Source of the DNA: Chloroflexota bacterium
GTDB taxonomy: Bacteria > Chloroflexota > Dehalococcoidia > UBA2979
NCBI GenBank assembly: GCA_947470025.1
Contig: CANIRU010000009.1
Span: 1 to 38,712, forward strand
DNA: 38,712 bases
Direction of reading: 5' to 3'
The position numbers and the translations under genes are program-made. Shown piece after piece: positions 7,845-15,810 of this stretch. Below the pieces are notes generated by a model. The model was not told the origin of the DNA. It searched no databases and worked only from the letters and a program-made list of their open reading frames with translations. Numbering within the stretch: the first letter of the stretch is position 1; each line of letters begins with the position of its first letter.

Positions 7845-8380
7845 CGCGTCTCGTCCGCGCCGAAGCGGCGCGCGCGCGCCATAGCGAGCTGGAGTGCGAG
7901 GATCGCGACGAAGCCGCTGCCGGCCATGAACGCGATCGATACGAAGCCATAGATCTCGACAAACCGCACGCTGCACGGCACGGTCGTGGAGCACATGCTC
8001 GGCTGGTCCGGGAACAGTTCGAGCTGGTAGTGGTAAAGCGAGAACAGCAGCCCGATCACGGACAGCGGCACCGCGTACCGCCATACCTTCACGTCGCGCG
8101 TCATCGCGGCGACGAGGAGCACGACCGCCTGCGGGTACATCGCGATGCGCTGGAGCCAGCACATCTCGCACGGCGTGAAGTGCGCGACCTCCGAGTAGTA
8201 CAGCGATCCAAGGGTCGCGATCGCCGCGACGCCGAACGAGAGCCACGCCCCACGTTCGATCAGGAACGCCCGCAGCGCGTGCGCCCCCGGCGCGCCCGCC
8301 ATCACCGCGGCGATCACCGCCCCGACCACCGTCAGCAGCGCCCCCGGCGCGAGGATCGACGAAACCGTGCTCGCTTCCAC
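7841..8380 (-). CDS. DsbB-like disulfide bond formation protein (BdbC type)
   Basis: 179 residues with about four to five membrane spans. A redox-active CEMC motif sits in TPCEMCWLQRIAMYP at residues 69-83, and a second Cys pair in CSTTVPC lies in an external loop at about 130-136. This is the DsbB/BdbC arrangement, in which the enzyme passes electrons from a thiol oxidase to quinone and so drives disulfide formation outside the membrane. The start is taken as GTG at 8378-8380 because a GAGGAG lies nine bases upstream (complement of 8390-8395). The frame stays open far upstream, but that part is antisense to the RraA-like gene. No DsbA-like partner is encoded within the window. It converges on the unknown gene at 7245 with a 4-base overlap. 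Confidence 0.9.
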   Translation of the reverse strand: MEASTVSSILAPGALLTVVGAVIAAVMAGAPGAHALRAFLIERGAWLSFGVAAIATLGSLYYSEVAHFTPCEMCWLQRIAMYPQAVVLLVAAMTRDVKVWRYAVPLSVIGLLFSLYHYQLELFPDQPSMCSTTVPCSVRFVEIYGFVSIAFMAGSGFVAILALQLAMARARRFGADETR

Positions 8381-8494
8381 CCGATGTCGCTCCTCGATCC
8401 GCGCGCGTGTCCCCTCGACTGTACCGAACCCCGCGTCGATGCGCGCCGGTGCAGCGGATGGGAGAGGCACGACGTCGCCGCGGCGAGTGCGGTC

Positions 8495-8522
8495 GGGGTG
8501 GCAGAGCCCTGCTCTGCACCCC
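8495..8522. repeat. Short near-perfect inverted repeat between divergent genes
   Basis: GGGGTGGCAGAGC, loop CCT, then GCTCTGCACCCC: a hairpin with one bulged base. It lies in the 297-bp gap between the DsbB-like gene (minus) and the RraA-like gene (plus). The remainder of that gap shows no gene. The hairpin could be a dispersed repeat or a site in a 5' leader; I cannot decide which. Confidence 0.6.
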
Positions 8523-8677
8523 GGCCCATCGAGATGGAACCACTGCCCGCCTGGCTCAGCGCTCCGGCTCCTCGACCGGTCGGCGCTGCGAACACATCCG
8601 CGATGGGCGCCCCACGCAGGGCCGCGCCGCGCGATGATGGCGGCAAGCACTCTCACGTTCACTGCACTGGAGGCATC

Positions 8678-9379
8678 GTGCCGCTCGACCCCACCACCAT
8701 CACCACACTCTCGCGCATCTCCACGGCGACGCTGACGACCGTTCTGCTGAAGCACGGGCTCCGCAATGTCTGGATGCGCGGCACGAAGCCGCTCAAGCCC
8801 GGCCAGCCGCGTCTGGTCGGCGAGGCGTTCACCATGCGCTTTGTCCCGGCGCGAGAGGACCTGGCCACGCCCGAGTCCTGGGCGAACCCGCGTTCCACGC
8901 GCGGTGCGATCGAGGACATGCCCCCCGGCGTGATCGTCGTCGTGGACGCGATGGGCATCACGGACGCGGGCATCTTCGGTGACATCCTCTGCTCGCGGAT
9001 GCAGAAGCGCGGGGTCGCCGGCCTCGTCACAGACGGCGTTGTGCGAGACGGCGCAGGCGTGCTCGGCAGCGGGCTGCCGGTGTGGTGCGACGGCGTCGCC
9101 GCGCCGCCCTCGGTCGCCGGGCTGACGTTCGTGAACTGGCAGGAGCCGATCGGCTGCGGCGGGGTCGCCGTGTTCCCCGGCGACGCGATCGTGGTCGACG
9201 ACGACGGAGCCGTCGTGATCCCTGCCGCGCTCCTCGACACGATCGTGCCGGAGGCGGCCGAGCAGGAGCAGTTGGAGGAGTGGATCATGGGCGAGATCGG
9301 CAAGGGCGTCCCGCTGCCCGGCCTCTACCCCGCGAACGCCGAGACCATGGCGCGCTACCAGAAGGACATGGGCCGCTAG
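8678..9379 (+). CDS. RraA-like family protein (possible HMG/oxaloacetate aldolase-type enzyme)
   Basis: 233 residues, matching the RraA/HMG-aldolase-like fold. The mark of the family is a Gly-rich loop followed by VTDGVVRDGAG at about residues 114-124, where the Arg-Asp pair binds substrate and metal in characterised aldolases, and PGDAIVVDDDGAVVIP near residues 167-182. Members include 4-hydroxy-4-methyl-2-oxoglutarate aldolase and the RNase E regulator RraA; the latter role is unlikely outside proteobacteria. A GTG at 8678 with GGAGG five bases upstream is chosen as start; the longer upstream frame has no family similarity and crosses the divergent promoter region. The PhzF-like gene follows after 11 bases, suggesting an operon. 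Confidence 0.88.
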   Translation: MPLDPTTITTLSRISTATLTTVLLKHGLRNVWMRGTKPLKPGQPRLVGEAFTMRFVPAREDLATPESWANPRSTRGAIEDMPPGVIVVVDAMGITDAGIFGDILCSRMQKRGVAGLVTDGVVRDGAGVLGSGLPVWCDGVAAPPSVAGLTFVNWQEPIGCGGVAVFPGDAIVVDDDGAVVIPAALLDTIVPEAAEQEQLEEWIMGEIGKGVPLPGLYPANAETMARYQKDMGR

Positions 9380-9390
9380 CGCCCGCCGCG

Positions 9391-10230
9391 ATGGCCCAGT
9401 TCGGTTTCTCCGAGGTCGATGTGTTCGCGGACGGTCCGCTGAGCGGCAACCCGCTCGCGGTCGTCCACGATGCCGACGCGCTCGACGACGCGTCGATGCA
9501 GGCGTTCGCACGCTGGACGAACCTCTCCGAGACGACGTTCCTGTTGCGCCCGACGTCGGACGCTGCGGACTACCGCGTGCGTATCTTCACGCCGGGCGGC
9601 GAGCTGCCCTTCGCCGGCCACCCGACCCTGGGCACATGTCACGCCTGGCTCGGTGCGGGCGGCAGGCCACGCGATCGCTCGGCGGTCGTGCAGGAATGCG
9701 GCGTCGGCCTCGTGCGGATCAGGCGCGACGACGACGGCGCGGCGTTCGAGGCGCCCCCGCTCCGCATCGAGGAGGTCGATCCGGCCCTCCTCGATGGTGT
9801 GCTCCGCGCGATAGGCGTGGATCGCCAGCACGTGCGCGAGGGCCGGTTGCTCGACAACGGCCCGGTGTGGCTCGGGCTGCTGCTCGACAGCGCCGCGCGC
9901 GTGCTCGCGATCGAGCCAGACCACGCCGCCCTCAAACACCTCGCGAAGGTCGGCGTCATCGGCCCGCACGAGGCGGGTGCGCCCGCGCAGTTCGAGGTGC
10001 GCGCCTTCGCCGCGCCCATCGGCATCCCCGAGGATCCCGTGACGGGCAGCCTGAACGCCAGCCTCGCCCAGTGGCTGATCCCGCTCGGCCACGCGCCGTC
10101 GCGCTACCTCGTCTCGCAGGGCGCCCGCGTCGGTCGAGGCGGGCGGGTGCGCCTCGAGCGGACCGAGGACGGCGTGGTGTGGGTCGGCGGGCGGAGCGTC
10201 ACGCGCATCCGGGGCACCGTCGGGCTCTAG
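9391..10230 (+). CDS. PhzF family isomerase/epimerase-like protein
   Basis: 279 residues, the usual size of PhzF-family proteins with a diaminopimelate-epimerase-like double hot-dog fold. Motifs seen are SGNPLAVV at 18-25, the catalytic Glu47 in TNLSETTF, FTPGGELPFAGHPTLGT at about 69-85, EDPVTGSLNASLAQW near 215-229, and a terminal QGxRVGRGG. PhzF itself isomerises a phenazine precursor, but most homologues act on unknown substrates and no phenazine genes are present here. The ATG at 9391 comes 11 bases after the RraA-like stop, implying cotranscription, although the ribosome-binding site is poor. The family is certain; the reaction is unknown. Confidence 0.92.
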   Translation: MAQFGFSEVDVFADGPLSGNPLAVVHDADALDDASMQAFARWTNLSETTFLLRPTSDAADYRVRIFTPGGELPFAGHPTLGTCHAWLGAGGRPRDRSAVVQECGVGLVRIRRDDDGAAFEAPPLRIEEVDPALLDGVLRAIGVDRQHVREGRLLDNGPVWLGLLLDSAARVLAIEPDHAALKHLAKVGVIGPHEAGAPAQFEVRAFAAPIGIPEDPVTGSLNASLAQWLIPLGHAPSRYLVSQGARVGRGGRVRLERTEDGVVWVGGRSVTRIRGTVGL

Positions 10231-10265
10231 CCACCGAACAGGATCATCGAGGTGATCCTCTGTAC

Positions 10266-10406
10266 GTGGTGACCTCGAGCGACACCCTTTCCGGCATCGC
10301 GGCGCGCTTCGATGTGGACTGGATGCGCATCGCCGAGGCCAACGGGATCGCCGGGCCGGGCTACTTTGTGCGCACCGGCCAGACGCTGACGATCCCCGCG
10401 CGGTAG
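10266..10406 (+). CDS. Single-domain LysM micro-protein
   Basis: A short frame whose whole product is one LysM domain: SDTLSGIAARFDVDWMRIAEANGI then a Gly-Pro turn and VRTGQTLTIPAR. LysM domains bind N-acetylglucosamine-containing glycans such as peptidoglycan. The GTG at 10266 has GAGGTGAT nine bases upstream; a CTG at 10260 would restore the leading Tyr-Val of the usual LysM pattern. With the GTG it has 46 residues, no signal peptide and no membrane anchor, so export is unexplained. It begins 35 bases after the PhzF stop on the same strand. It may be a genuine micro-protein or the leftover end of a larger wall protein. Confidence 0.55.
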   Translation: MVTSSDTLSGIAARFDVDWMRIAEANGIAGPGYFVRTGQTLTIPAR

Positions 10407-10435
10407 CCCGCGCCGTCGAGGCCGGGTGTCGAGCG

Positions 10436-10882
10436 CTACGCGGAGCGGAAGTGCTCCTGCAGGTTCTCCGTGAACTCCTCCAGCATCGAGTCGGCCTTGC
10501 GCTTGATCAGCGGCTGACCCAGCTCGCCGAGGCGGCCCGAGAACTGCAGATCGGCGACCGCCTGCACCTCGGTGGTCTGTGGGGTCACCTCGCGCAGCTG
10601 CGCCTCCAGGCTCGCGCTGACGCCCGCGCCGATGCGCCCGTCCTTGCCCTCGCCCCGCATGCGCCACGTGCCGTCCGCGTCCTGCTCCACGGTCGCGCGT
10701 CCCGCGATCGTGAACGCGAGGGGGCCGACGCGGATGCGCAGCTTGCCCTCGTACGCGCCGCCGTCGACGGGCGTGGTGTCCTCGATGCCGGGGACGAGCG
10801 CAGCGACGGCGGGGACGTCCTGGAAGAACGTCCGCACTGCCTCGATCGACGCGTCCACGGTGATGGTGTGTTCGAACTTCAC
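10436..10882 (-). CDS. CoxG-like SRPBCC protein (CO dehydrogenase subunit G family)
   Basis: 148 residues of the SRPBCC/CoxG family. Features include the opening KFEHTITVDASIEAVRTFFQ, the DVPAVAALVPGIEDTTPVDG segment in the position where family members carry a PGxE motif, and a C-terminal amphipathic helix ending the lipid- or ligand-binding fold. CoxG homologues accompany molybdenum hydroxylases; in CO dehydrogenase systems they have been linked to membrane attachment and quinone delivery. A GTG start at 10882 is preceded by AGAGG five bases upstream. It is the last gene of a four-gene unit, starting 7 bases after the medium subunit stop. It converges with the LysM frame. Confidence 0.88.
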   Translation of the reverse strand: MKFEHTITVDASIEAVRTFFQDVPAVAALVPGIEDTTPVDGGAYEGKLRIRVGPLAFTIAGRATVEQDADGTWRMRGEGKDGRIGAGVSASLEAQLREVTPQTTEVQAVADLQFSGRLGELGQPLIKRKADSMLEEFTENLQEHFRSA

Positions 10883-10889
10883 AGAACCT

Positions 10890-11759
10890 CTATCCCTGCG
10901 CCAGCAGCACGCGCTCCAGCGCGCGCCGCGTGAACACCACGGCCATGTCGCGCTTGTAGTCCGGCGCGCCGCGGAAATCGTCCATCGGATCGACGGCATC
11001 CGCCACGAGGTCGGCCGCCGCGCGGATCGCCTCTGCGGTGGGCGACTGCCCTTCGAGGGCTGCCTCGACCGCCTCGGCTCGCACGGGCGTCGGGCCCGCC
11101 GCGATCAGCGTGACGCGCAGCTTCTGTACCGTGCCGTTCGCCACCTCGGCCAGTGCCGCTACGGCCACCGTCGCGTAGTCGTCCTCGTTGCGCGGGAGGA
11201 ACTTGAGGTACGCCGTGCGCGCGGTCGCCGAGGGGATCGGCACGATCACCTCGGCGATCAGCTCGTCGCTTCGCAGCACCGTCTCGTAGTAGTCGCGGAA
11301 CATCTCCGCCACGGCCACCTCGCGCTCGCCTCGCGGGGACACGAGGCGCACGCGCGCGTCGAGGACCATGAGCGCCGCGGGCGGGTCCTGCGACGGGTCG
11401 GCGTGCGCGAGGCCGCCGCCCACTGTCGCGGAGTTGCGGATGCGCACGGTCGCTACGCGTCCGTACACGTCCGAGAGGAACGGCAGGTGCTCACGCACGA
11501 TCGGCGAGGTCTCCACGTCGCGGTGGCGCGTCAGCGCGCCGATGTGGACCGCACCCTCGCGTACGTCGATGCCCACGAGCCCGGGGATCGAGGCGAGGCT
11601 GACGAGGTGGTCCACGACGACGAGCGACTGCTTCATCATCACGACCAGCGCCGTGCCGCCTGCGATCACGCGCGCGTCGTCGCCGTGCTCCTTCAGCAGC
11701 GCGAACGCCTCGTCGAGGGTGCTCGGGGTGTGAAACGTTACGGTCGTCTCGGGGCTCAT
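10890..11759 (-). CDS. Molybdenum hydroxylase FAD-binding (medium) subunit, CoxM/XdhB-like
   Basis: 289 residues. The FAD-binding signatures are VIAGGTALVVMMKQ at 31-44 (AGGT diphosphate loop) and RIRNSATVGGGLAHADPSQD at about 106-125. The rest forms the CO_deh_flav C-terminal domain. This subunit passes electrons from the iron-sulfur subunit to an acceptor. Its ATG overlaps the stop of the small subunit gene by four bases (ATGA type), so translation is coupled. The ALVVMMKQ segment places methionines where many homologues have a Leu/Pro-rich loop, which I regard as normal variation. Confidence 0.93.
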   Translation of the reverse strand: MSPETTVTFHTPSTLDEAFALLKEHGDDARVIAGGTALVVMMKQSLVVVDHLVSLASIPGLVGIDVREGAVHIGALTRHRDVETSPIVREHLPFLSDVYGRVATVRIRNSATVGGGLAHADPSQDPPAALMVLDARVRLVSPRGEREVAVAEMFRDYYETVLRSDELIAEVIVPIPSATARTAYLKFLPRNEDDYATVAVAALAEVANGTVQKLRVTLIAAGPTPVRAEAVEAALEGQSPTAEAIRAAADLVADAVDPMDDFRGAPDYKRDMAVVFTRRALERVLLAQG

Positions 11760-12220
11760 CGGTCGCCTCGTGCCGCGTTCGCCGCGTTCGCGACGGACTC
11801 GATGATCTGGTAGTACCCGGTGCAACGGCACAGGTTGCCCATCATCCAGTGCTTGATCTCGTCCTCGGTCGGCTGCGGGTTATGCTCCAGCAGCGCCTTC
11901 GCCGCCATCAGCTGGCCCGGCGTGCAGATGCCGCACTGGAAGCCGCCGTCCGTGATGAACGACTCCTGCAGCGGGTCGAGCAACTCCCGGTCGCCGAGGC
12001 CCTCGATCGTCTGGATCTGCGCGCCCTGCGCCTGCGCGGCGAGCGTGATGCAGGAGGCGACCATGCGCCCGTCGAGCAGCACGGTGCAGGCGCCGCACAC
12101 CCCCACGCCGCACGCCTCCTTCGTCCCCGTCAGGTCGAGCTCGTAGCGCAGCACATCGACGAGTGTGGCGAGGCCGGTGGCCTCCGCCTCGAGGGTGCGT
12201 CCGTTCACGTTGAGTTGCAT
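11756..12220 (-). CDS. Molybdenum hydroxylase [2Fe-2S] (small) subunit, CoxS-like
   Basis: 154 residues with all eight cluster cysteines: Cys37, 42, 45 and 57 in the plant-ferredoxin-like N-terminal domain (EACGVGVCGACTVLLDG), and Cys96, 99, 131 and 133 in the helical C-terminal domain (CGICTPG ... CRCTGY). This matches CoxS/XdhC-type subunits in length and order. It relays electrons from the molybdopterin site to the flavin. The ATG at 12220 is 7 bases downstream of the large subunit stop, and its own stop overlaps the medium subunit start. Confidence 0.95.
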   Translation of the reverse strand: MQLNVNGRTLEAEATGLATLVDVLRYELDLTGTKEACGVGVCGACTVLLDGRMVASCITLAAQAQGAQIQTIEGLGDRELLDPLQESFITDGGFQCGICTPGQLMAAKALLEHNPQPTEDEIKHWMMGNLCRCTGYYQIIESVANAANAARGDR

Positions 12221-12227
12221 GTTCGTC

Positions 12228-14450
12228 CTAGCCCTGTGACTTCAGCGTGCGGTACACGCGCTCGGAGGTGATCGGCAGGTTGCGCACGCGCGCGCCGATG
12301 GCGTCCGCGACGGCGTTCGCGATCGCGGCGGCGACCGGAGTGTTCGAGTTCTCCCCAATGCCTTTCACGACGTACGGCCCGACGCCGTCGTCCGAGGGCA
12401 GCAGCACCGTCTTCAACGGGGGAATGTCGCCCGCGGATGGGATCTTGTAGTCGCCGAAGGACAGCGTGGTCACACGTCCGTCCTCGACGCGCAGCTCCTC
12501 CATCATCGCGAAGCCGATGCCCTGCACAATGCCGCCGTTCACCTGTCCCTGGTGACCCACCGGGTTCAGCACCATCCCGACGTCATGCGCCGAGGTGAAC
12601 TGGAGCAGCTTTACCTCGCCCGTCTCGGGGTCCACGGACACCTCCGCGAACTGCGCCGCAAAGCCCGTCGCCGATGCGCGCCCCTCGATGTCGGCCTCGG
12701 CGTGACCGACGGCGGTCTGTCCGGTCGCCACGAGCAGATCGCCCCACGATCGCGGCGCGACGATGTTCGAGTTGTGGCGGATCACACCGTCGTTGCCGAA
12801 CGTGAACTCATCGACGTGGCGGTTCGCCGCCTCGGCGGCGATGCGCAGCAGGGCGCGCCGCGTCTCCTGCGCCACCTCGTGCCCCACGGTCGAGGCGACG
12901 CGCGTGCCGCGGCTGCCGCCGATGCCGGAGTCCGTGTCGACCGCGCCCGTGTCCCATGAGTCGAGGTGAACGCGCTCGGGATCGACGGCGAGCTCCTCGG
13001 CGACGATCTGCAGCAGCGTCGTGTGGGTGCCGGTGCCCTGCTCGAAGATCGGCGTGCCGACGGTGATGCCGCCATCCGGCGTCAGCGTCACGGTCGCGCT
13101 ACCGTGACCGCCGCCTGCCGCGTGGTCGCCGAGGGCCATGCCCCGGCCGATATGCAGGCCCTTGGGCTGCGCGTACCCGGCCGCCTCGGCGCCGGCCTGC
13201 AGCGTCTCCTTCGCGCGGACGCGCGCGAACGTCTCGCCGGCGGCGTTCTGCTCGCCATCCTCGGCGAGGTTCTGCATGCGGAAGTCGTACGGGTCGCGCC
13301 CCAGCGCGCGCGCGATCTCATCGATGTGGCTCTCAAGCGCGAAGACGGTCTGCGGGCCGCCCGGCGTGCGCATGTGCCCGCCCGGCACGGTGTTCGTGTA
13401 CACCTGCGTCGCCTCGACGCGCGTGTTCGGGATGCGGTACGGCCCGGCGGCGTGGTTCGCCCCACCGATGACCCCGGCTGGCTTGTACCCCGCGTACGCG
13501 CCGCAGTTCACGAAGAACTGCACGTGGTGCGCCGTCATCGTCCCGTCGCGCTTCACGCCCGTGCGCAGCTTGATCAGCGTCGCGTGTCGAGGGTTCCCCG
13601 CGAGGAACTCCTCGATGTAGTCGCTCACCATGCGGACGGGCCGTCCGCTCTCCCGCGCGAGGTAGTAGCAGATCGGCATGTTTAGCGGCGTGCCCTTCCC
13701 GCCGAAGTCGCCGCCGATGTACAGCGCGTGCACCGTGATCGTGTCCGCTGGGATGCCGATGGTGAACGCCAGCCCGTCGCGCGTGGCGTACGGCACCTTG
13801 CTGTTCGTCCACACGTTGGTGTGTCCACCCTCGATCGCCACCACCGTCGTGTGCGGCTCGAGGTACGCCTGGTGCTGTCGCTGCGTCGTGTAGATGTGCT
13901 CGATGATCTCGTCCGCCTCGGCGAACCCGGCGTCGAGGTCGCCGCGGTTCTGCACCGTGCGGTGGTACCCGTTGCTCGGCGCGTCGAGGGGCTTCGAGCC
14001 GGGATATGTCCCGTACGCCGGGTGGATGATCGGCGCGTCCGCGCCCAGTGCCTCCTCGATGTCGAAGACGGCCGGCAGGTCTTCGTACTCCACCTCGATC
14101 AGGTCGAGCGCGCGCTGCGCCGTCGCCTCGTCGTCTGCCGCGACCGCGGCGATGCGCTCGCCCACGTAGCGCACGACGTCCACCGCGAGGACGGGCATGT
14201 CCTTGATCGCGCGCCCGTACAGGTTGCCTCGGATGTCGTCGCCCGTGATCACGGCACGCACGCCCGGCAGCGCCGTCGCCTCGGTCGTATCGATGCGCAC
14301 GATGCGAGCGTGGGGCCGGCTGCTGTGCAGCACCTTGCCCCAGATGATCCCCGGCAGCGCGTGATCCGCCGCGTACTCCGCGCGCCCCGTCGTCTTGTCG
14401 ACGCCGTCGACGCGCGCCGTCGCGGTGCCAACTGTCTGGTATGCGGTCAC
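12228..14450 (-). CDS. Molybdopterin-binding large subunit of a xanthine dehydrogenase/CO dehydrogenase-family enzyme
   Basis: 740 residues from a GTG at 14448-14450, which has AAAGGA about ten bases upstream; the open frame allows an alternative start at 14519. Cofactor motifs are GGDFGGKG at 247-254, EQGTGTHT at 470-477, GIGGSRGT at 509-516, and the catalytic Glu700 in KGIGE. The active-site loop reads GGHMRTPGGPQ at 357-367. This is neither the AYxCSFR loop of form I CO dehydrogenase nor the AYRGAGR loop of form II, so CO oxidation is unlikely and an aromatic, heterocyclic or aldehyde substrate is more plausible. It is the first gene of the four-gene unit large-small-medium-CoxG. No maturation genes such as coxD, coxE or coxF are present in the window. 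Confidence 0.92.
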   Translation of the reverse strand: MTAYQTVGTATARVDGVDKTTGRAEYAADHALPGIIWGKVLHSSRPHARIVRIDTTEATALPGVRAVITGDDIRGNLYGRAIKDMPVLAVDVVRYVGERIAAVAADDEATAQRALDLIEVEYEDLPAVFDIEEALGADAPIIHPAYGTYPGSKPLDAPSNGYHRTVQNRGDLDAGFAEADEIIEHIYTTQRQHQAYLEPHTTVVAIEGGHTNVWTNSKVPYATRDGLAFTIGIPADTITVHALYIGGDFGGKGTPLNMPICYYLARESGRPVRMVSDYIEEFLAGNPRHATLIKLRTGVKRDGTMTAHHVQFFVNCGAYAGYKPAGVIGGANHAAGPYRIPNTRVEATQVYTNTVPGGHMRTPGGPQTVFALESHIDEIARALGRDPYDFRMQNLAEDGEQNAAGETFARVRAKETLQAGAEAAGYAQPKGLHIGRGMALGDHAAGGGHGSATVTLTPDGGITVGTPIFEQGTGTHTTLLQIVAEELAVDPERVHLDSWDTGAVDTDSGIGGSRGTRVASTVGHEVAQETRRALLRIAAEAANRHVDEFTFGNDGVIRHNSNIVAPRSWGDLLVATGQTAVGHAEADIEGRASATGFAAQFAEVSVDPETGEVKLLQFTSAHDVGMVLNPVGHQGQVNGGIVQGIGFAMMEELRVEDGRVTTLSFGDYKIPSAGDIPPLKTVLLPSDDGVGPYVVKGIGENSNTPVAAAIANAVADAIGARVRNLPITSERVYRTLKSQG

Positions 14451-14842
14451 GCAGTGACCGTCCTTTCCGATGCAGGCCTGTCGGTACCCCTCGCAGGGCC
14501 GTCCGAGGATACACCGCACGCCGAGGTTCCCTCGGGGCTCGGCACTCGGTGCGTTCGATCAATTCGATAGTGGGGCGTGGCGTGTGCGGCCCTCACCCCA
14601 ACCCTCTCCTCGAACGGGGAGAGGGGCCAGATCCGGCTCAGAACCCTCGCCCCCATTGAGGGGGAGAGGGCAGGGTGAGGGCTTCGGCTTCCCAGGACCG
14701 GGGAGTTTGAGGGGGCGAAGCCCCCTCTTGTTCATCCCCCTTCCCGCGCCGGGAAGGGGGCAGGGGGGGTGGGCCGCCCCACGCTGCCACCTCGACTGCA
14801 CTCGCACGGTCGAGGTCACACTCGATCCGACGTCCCGCGCAT
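14451..14842. repeat. Gap with two adjoining dispersed palindromic repeats
   Basis: No gene is supported here. At 14590-14682 there is a composite hairpin: outer arms CCCTCACCC and GGGTGAGGG enclose two smaller hairpins (CCTCTCC...GGGGAGAGG and CCCTCGCCCCC...GGGGGAGAGGG). At about 14735-14788 is a second element, CCCCCTTCCCGCGCCGGGAAGGGGG followed by GGGCCGCCCC. Both types recur around 34526-34826 in the same order. The location after the stop-distal side of a minus-strand gene suits a terminator or mRNA-end function, but only the structure is seen. Confidence 0.8.
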
Positions 14843-15787
14843 CTACTTCGTGCGGGTGAGCTTCGTCAGCGAGGGCAGTTCGCGCGGCGGCGTCATGTGC
14901 TGACCGCGGATCGTCCAGGACACCTCGCCCACGTACACATCGCCGCGCGAGTCCACCGCGATGCCGTGCGGCGCGATGAACTGTCCGGGTGCGCTGCCCT
15001 CCTCGGGCGCGCCGAAGCGCCCGAGGAGGCGCCCCCCTCGGTCGAACACGCTGACGCGGTGCCCGATGCCGAGCGCGCCGTCGAGGTTCGCCACGCCGTT
15101 CAGCTCACCGACGTAGATGTTGCCGTCCGGTCCGACCGTGAGCGCGCAGGGGCGGTGGATATTCGGCCACACGTCCAGCAGCGTGCCGTCGTAGTCGAAC
15201 ACCTGCACACGGTTCGCCTCGCGGTCCGCGACGTAGAGGCGGTCGTGGTAGATGCCGAGGTTATGCGGGATGAGGAACTGCGCGTGCTCGATGCCCGCCT
15301 CGCCCCAGGAGTGCAGCAGCTTGCCGTCCGCTGAGTAGTGGTGGATGCGCGCGTTGCCGTACCCGTCGCTGATGAACAGCGTCCCGTCCGAGGCGACTAC
15401 CACGTCCGTGCAGCGGTTGAACGGCTTGCCGCTGTACCTCGGCGAGGGCTTGCCCGGCGTGCCGATCGTCATCAGCAGTTTGCCGTCGGTCGTCCATTTC
15501 GTGATCGTGTGCGACCCGTCGTCGGCGGCGTAGATGAAGCCGTCTGCCGGCGCGTAGATCGCGTGCGTGCGGTTCGTGAACACGCCCTTGCCCCACGTGC
15601 GCAGGAACTTCCCCGCCTTCGAGAACACCACTACGGGCGCCTCGGTGTTGCGCGTGAGCAAGTACACCGTGTCGTCCGGCGCCACCGCGACGCCGGGAGT
15701 CTCGCGCAGCGTCATGCCCTTCGGCAGCTTGTGCCACGCCCGGTTCGCCGAGTAGTTGAACGTCTCGCTCTTCGTCTTCGTCGCCAT
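14843..15787 (-). CDS. NHL-repeat / six-bladed beta-propeller protein
   Basis: 314 residues built of NHL-type blades. Repeated units read like GVAVAPDDTVYLLTRN, HAIYAPADGFIYAADDG, DVVVASDGTLFISDGYGN, HNLGIYHDRLYVADREANRVQVFD, ALTVGPDGNIYVGELNG and HGIAVDSRGDVYVGEVS, i.e. about six blades. There is no signal peptide, so a cytosolic location is likely. Similar proteins are annotated as SMP-30/gluconolactonase-like or peptidyl-alpha-hydroxyglycine lyase-like, but I see no decisive active-site residues. The amidohydrolase gene ends 23 bases upstream of this start, so the two are probably an operon acting in one catabolic step series; this is inference from spacing. Confidence 0.88.
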   Translation of the reverse strand: MATKTKSETFNYSANRAWHKLPKGMTLRETPGVAVAPDDTVYLLTRNTEAPVVVFSKAGKFLRTWGKGVFTNRTHAIYAPADGFIYAADDGSHTITKWTTDGKLLMTIGTPGKPSPRYSGKPFNRCTDVVVASDGTLFISDGYGNARIHHYSADGKLLHSWGEAGIEHAQFLIPHNLGIYHDRLYVADREANRVQVFDYDGTLLDVWPNIHRPCALTVGPDGNIYVGELNGVANLDGALGIGHRVSVFDRGGRLLGRFGAPEEGSAPGQFIAPHGIAVDSRGDVYVGEVSWTIRGQHMTPPRELPSLTKLTRTK

Positions 15788-15810
15788 TGCGTGCTCCTCG
15801 AGTTATCGAG

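Noticed and set aside
8030-8677. Long N-terminal extension of the RraA-like gene
   Set aside because: The region is antisense to the DsbB-like gene and crosses a divergent intergenic gap; GTG 8678 has a good GGAGG site and begins the family domain.
12228-14450. Form I carbon monoxide dehydrogenase (coxL)
   Set aside because: The active-site AYxCSFR loop is absent; the loop reads GGHMRTPGGPQ, so only the broader molybdenum hydroxylase family is claimed.
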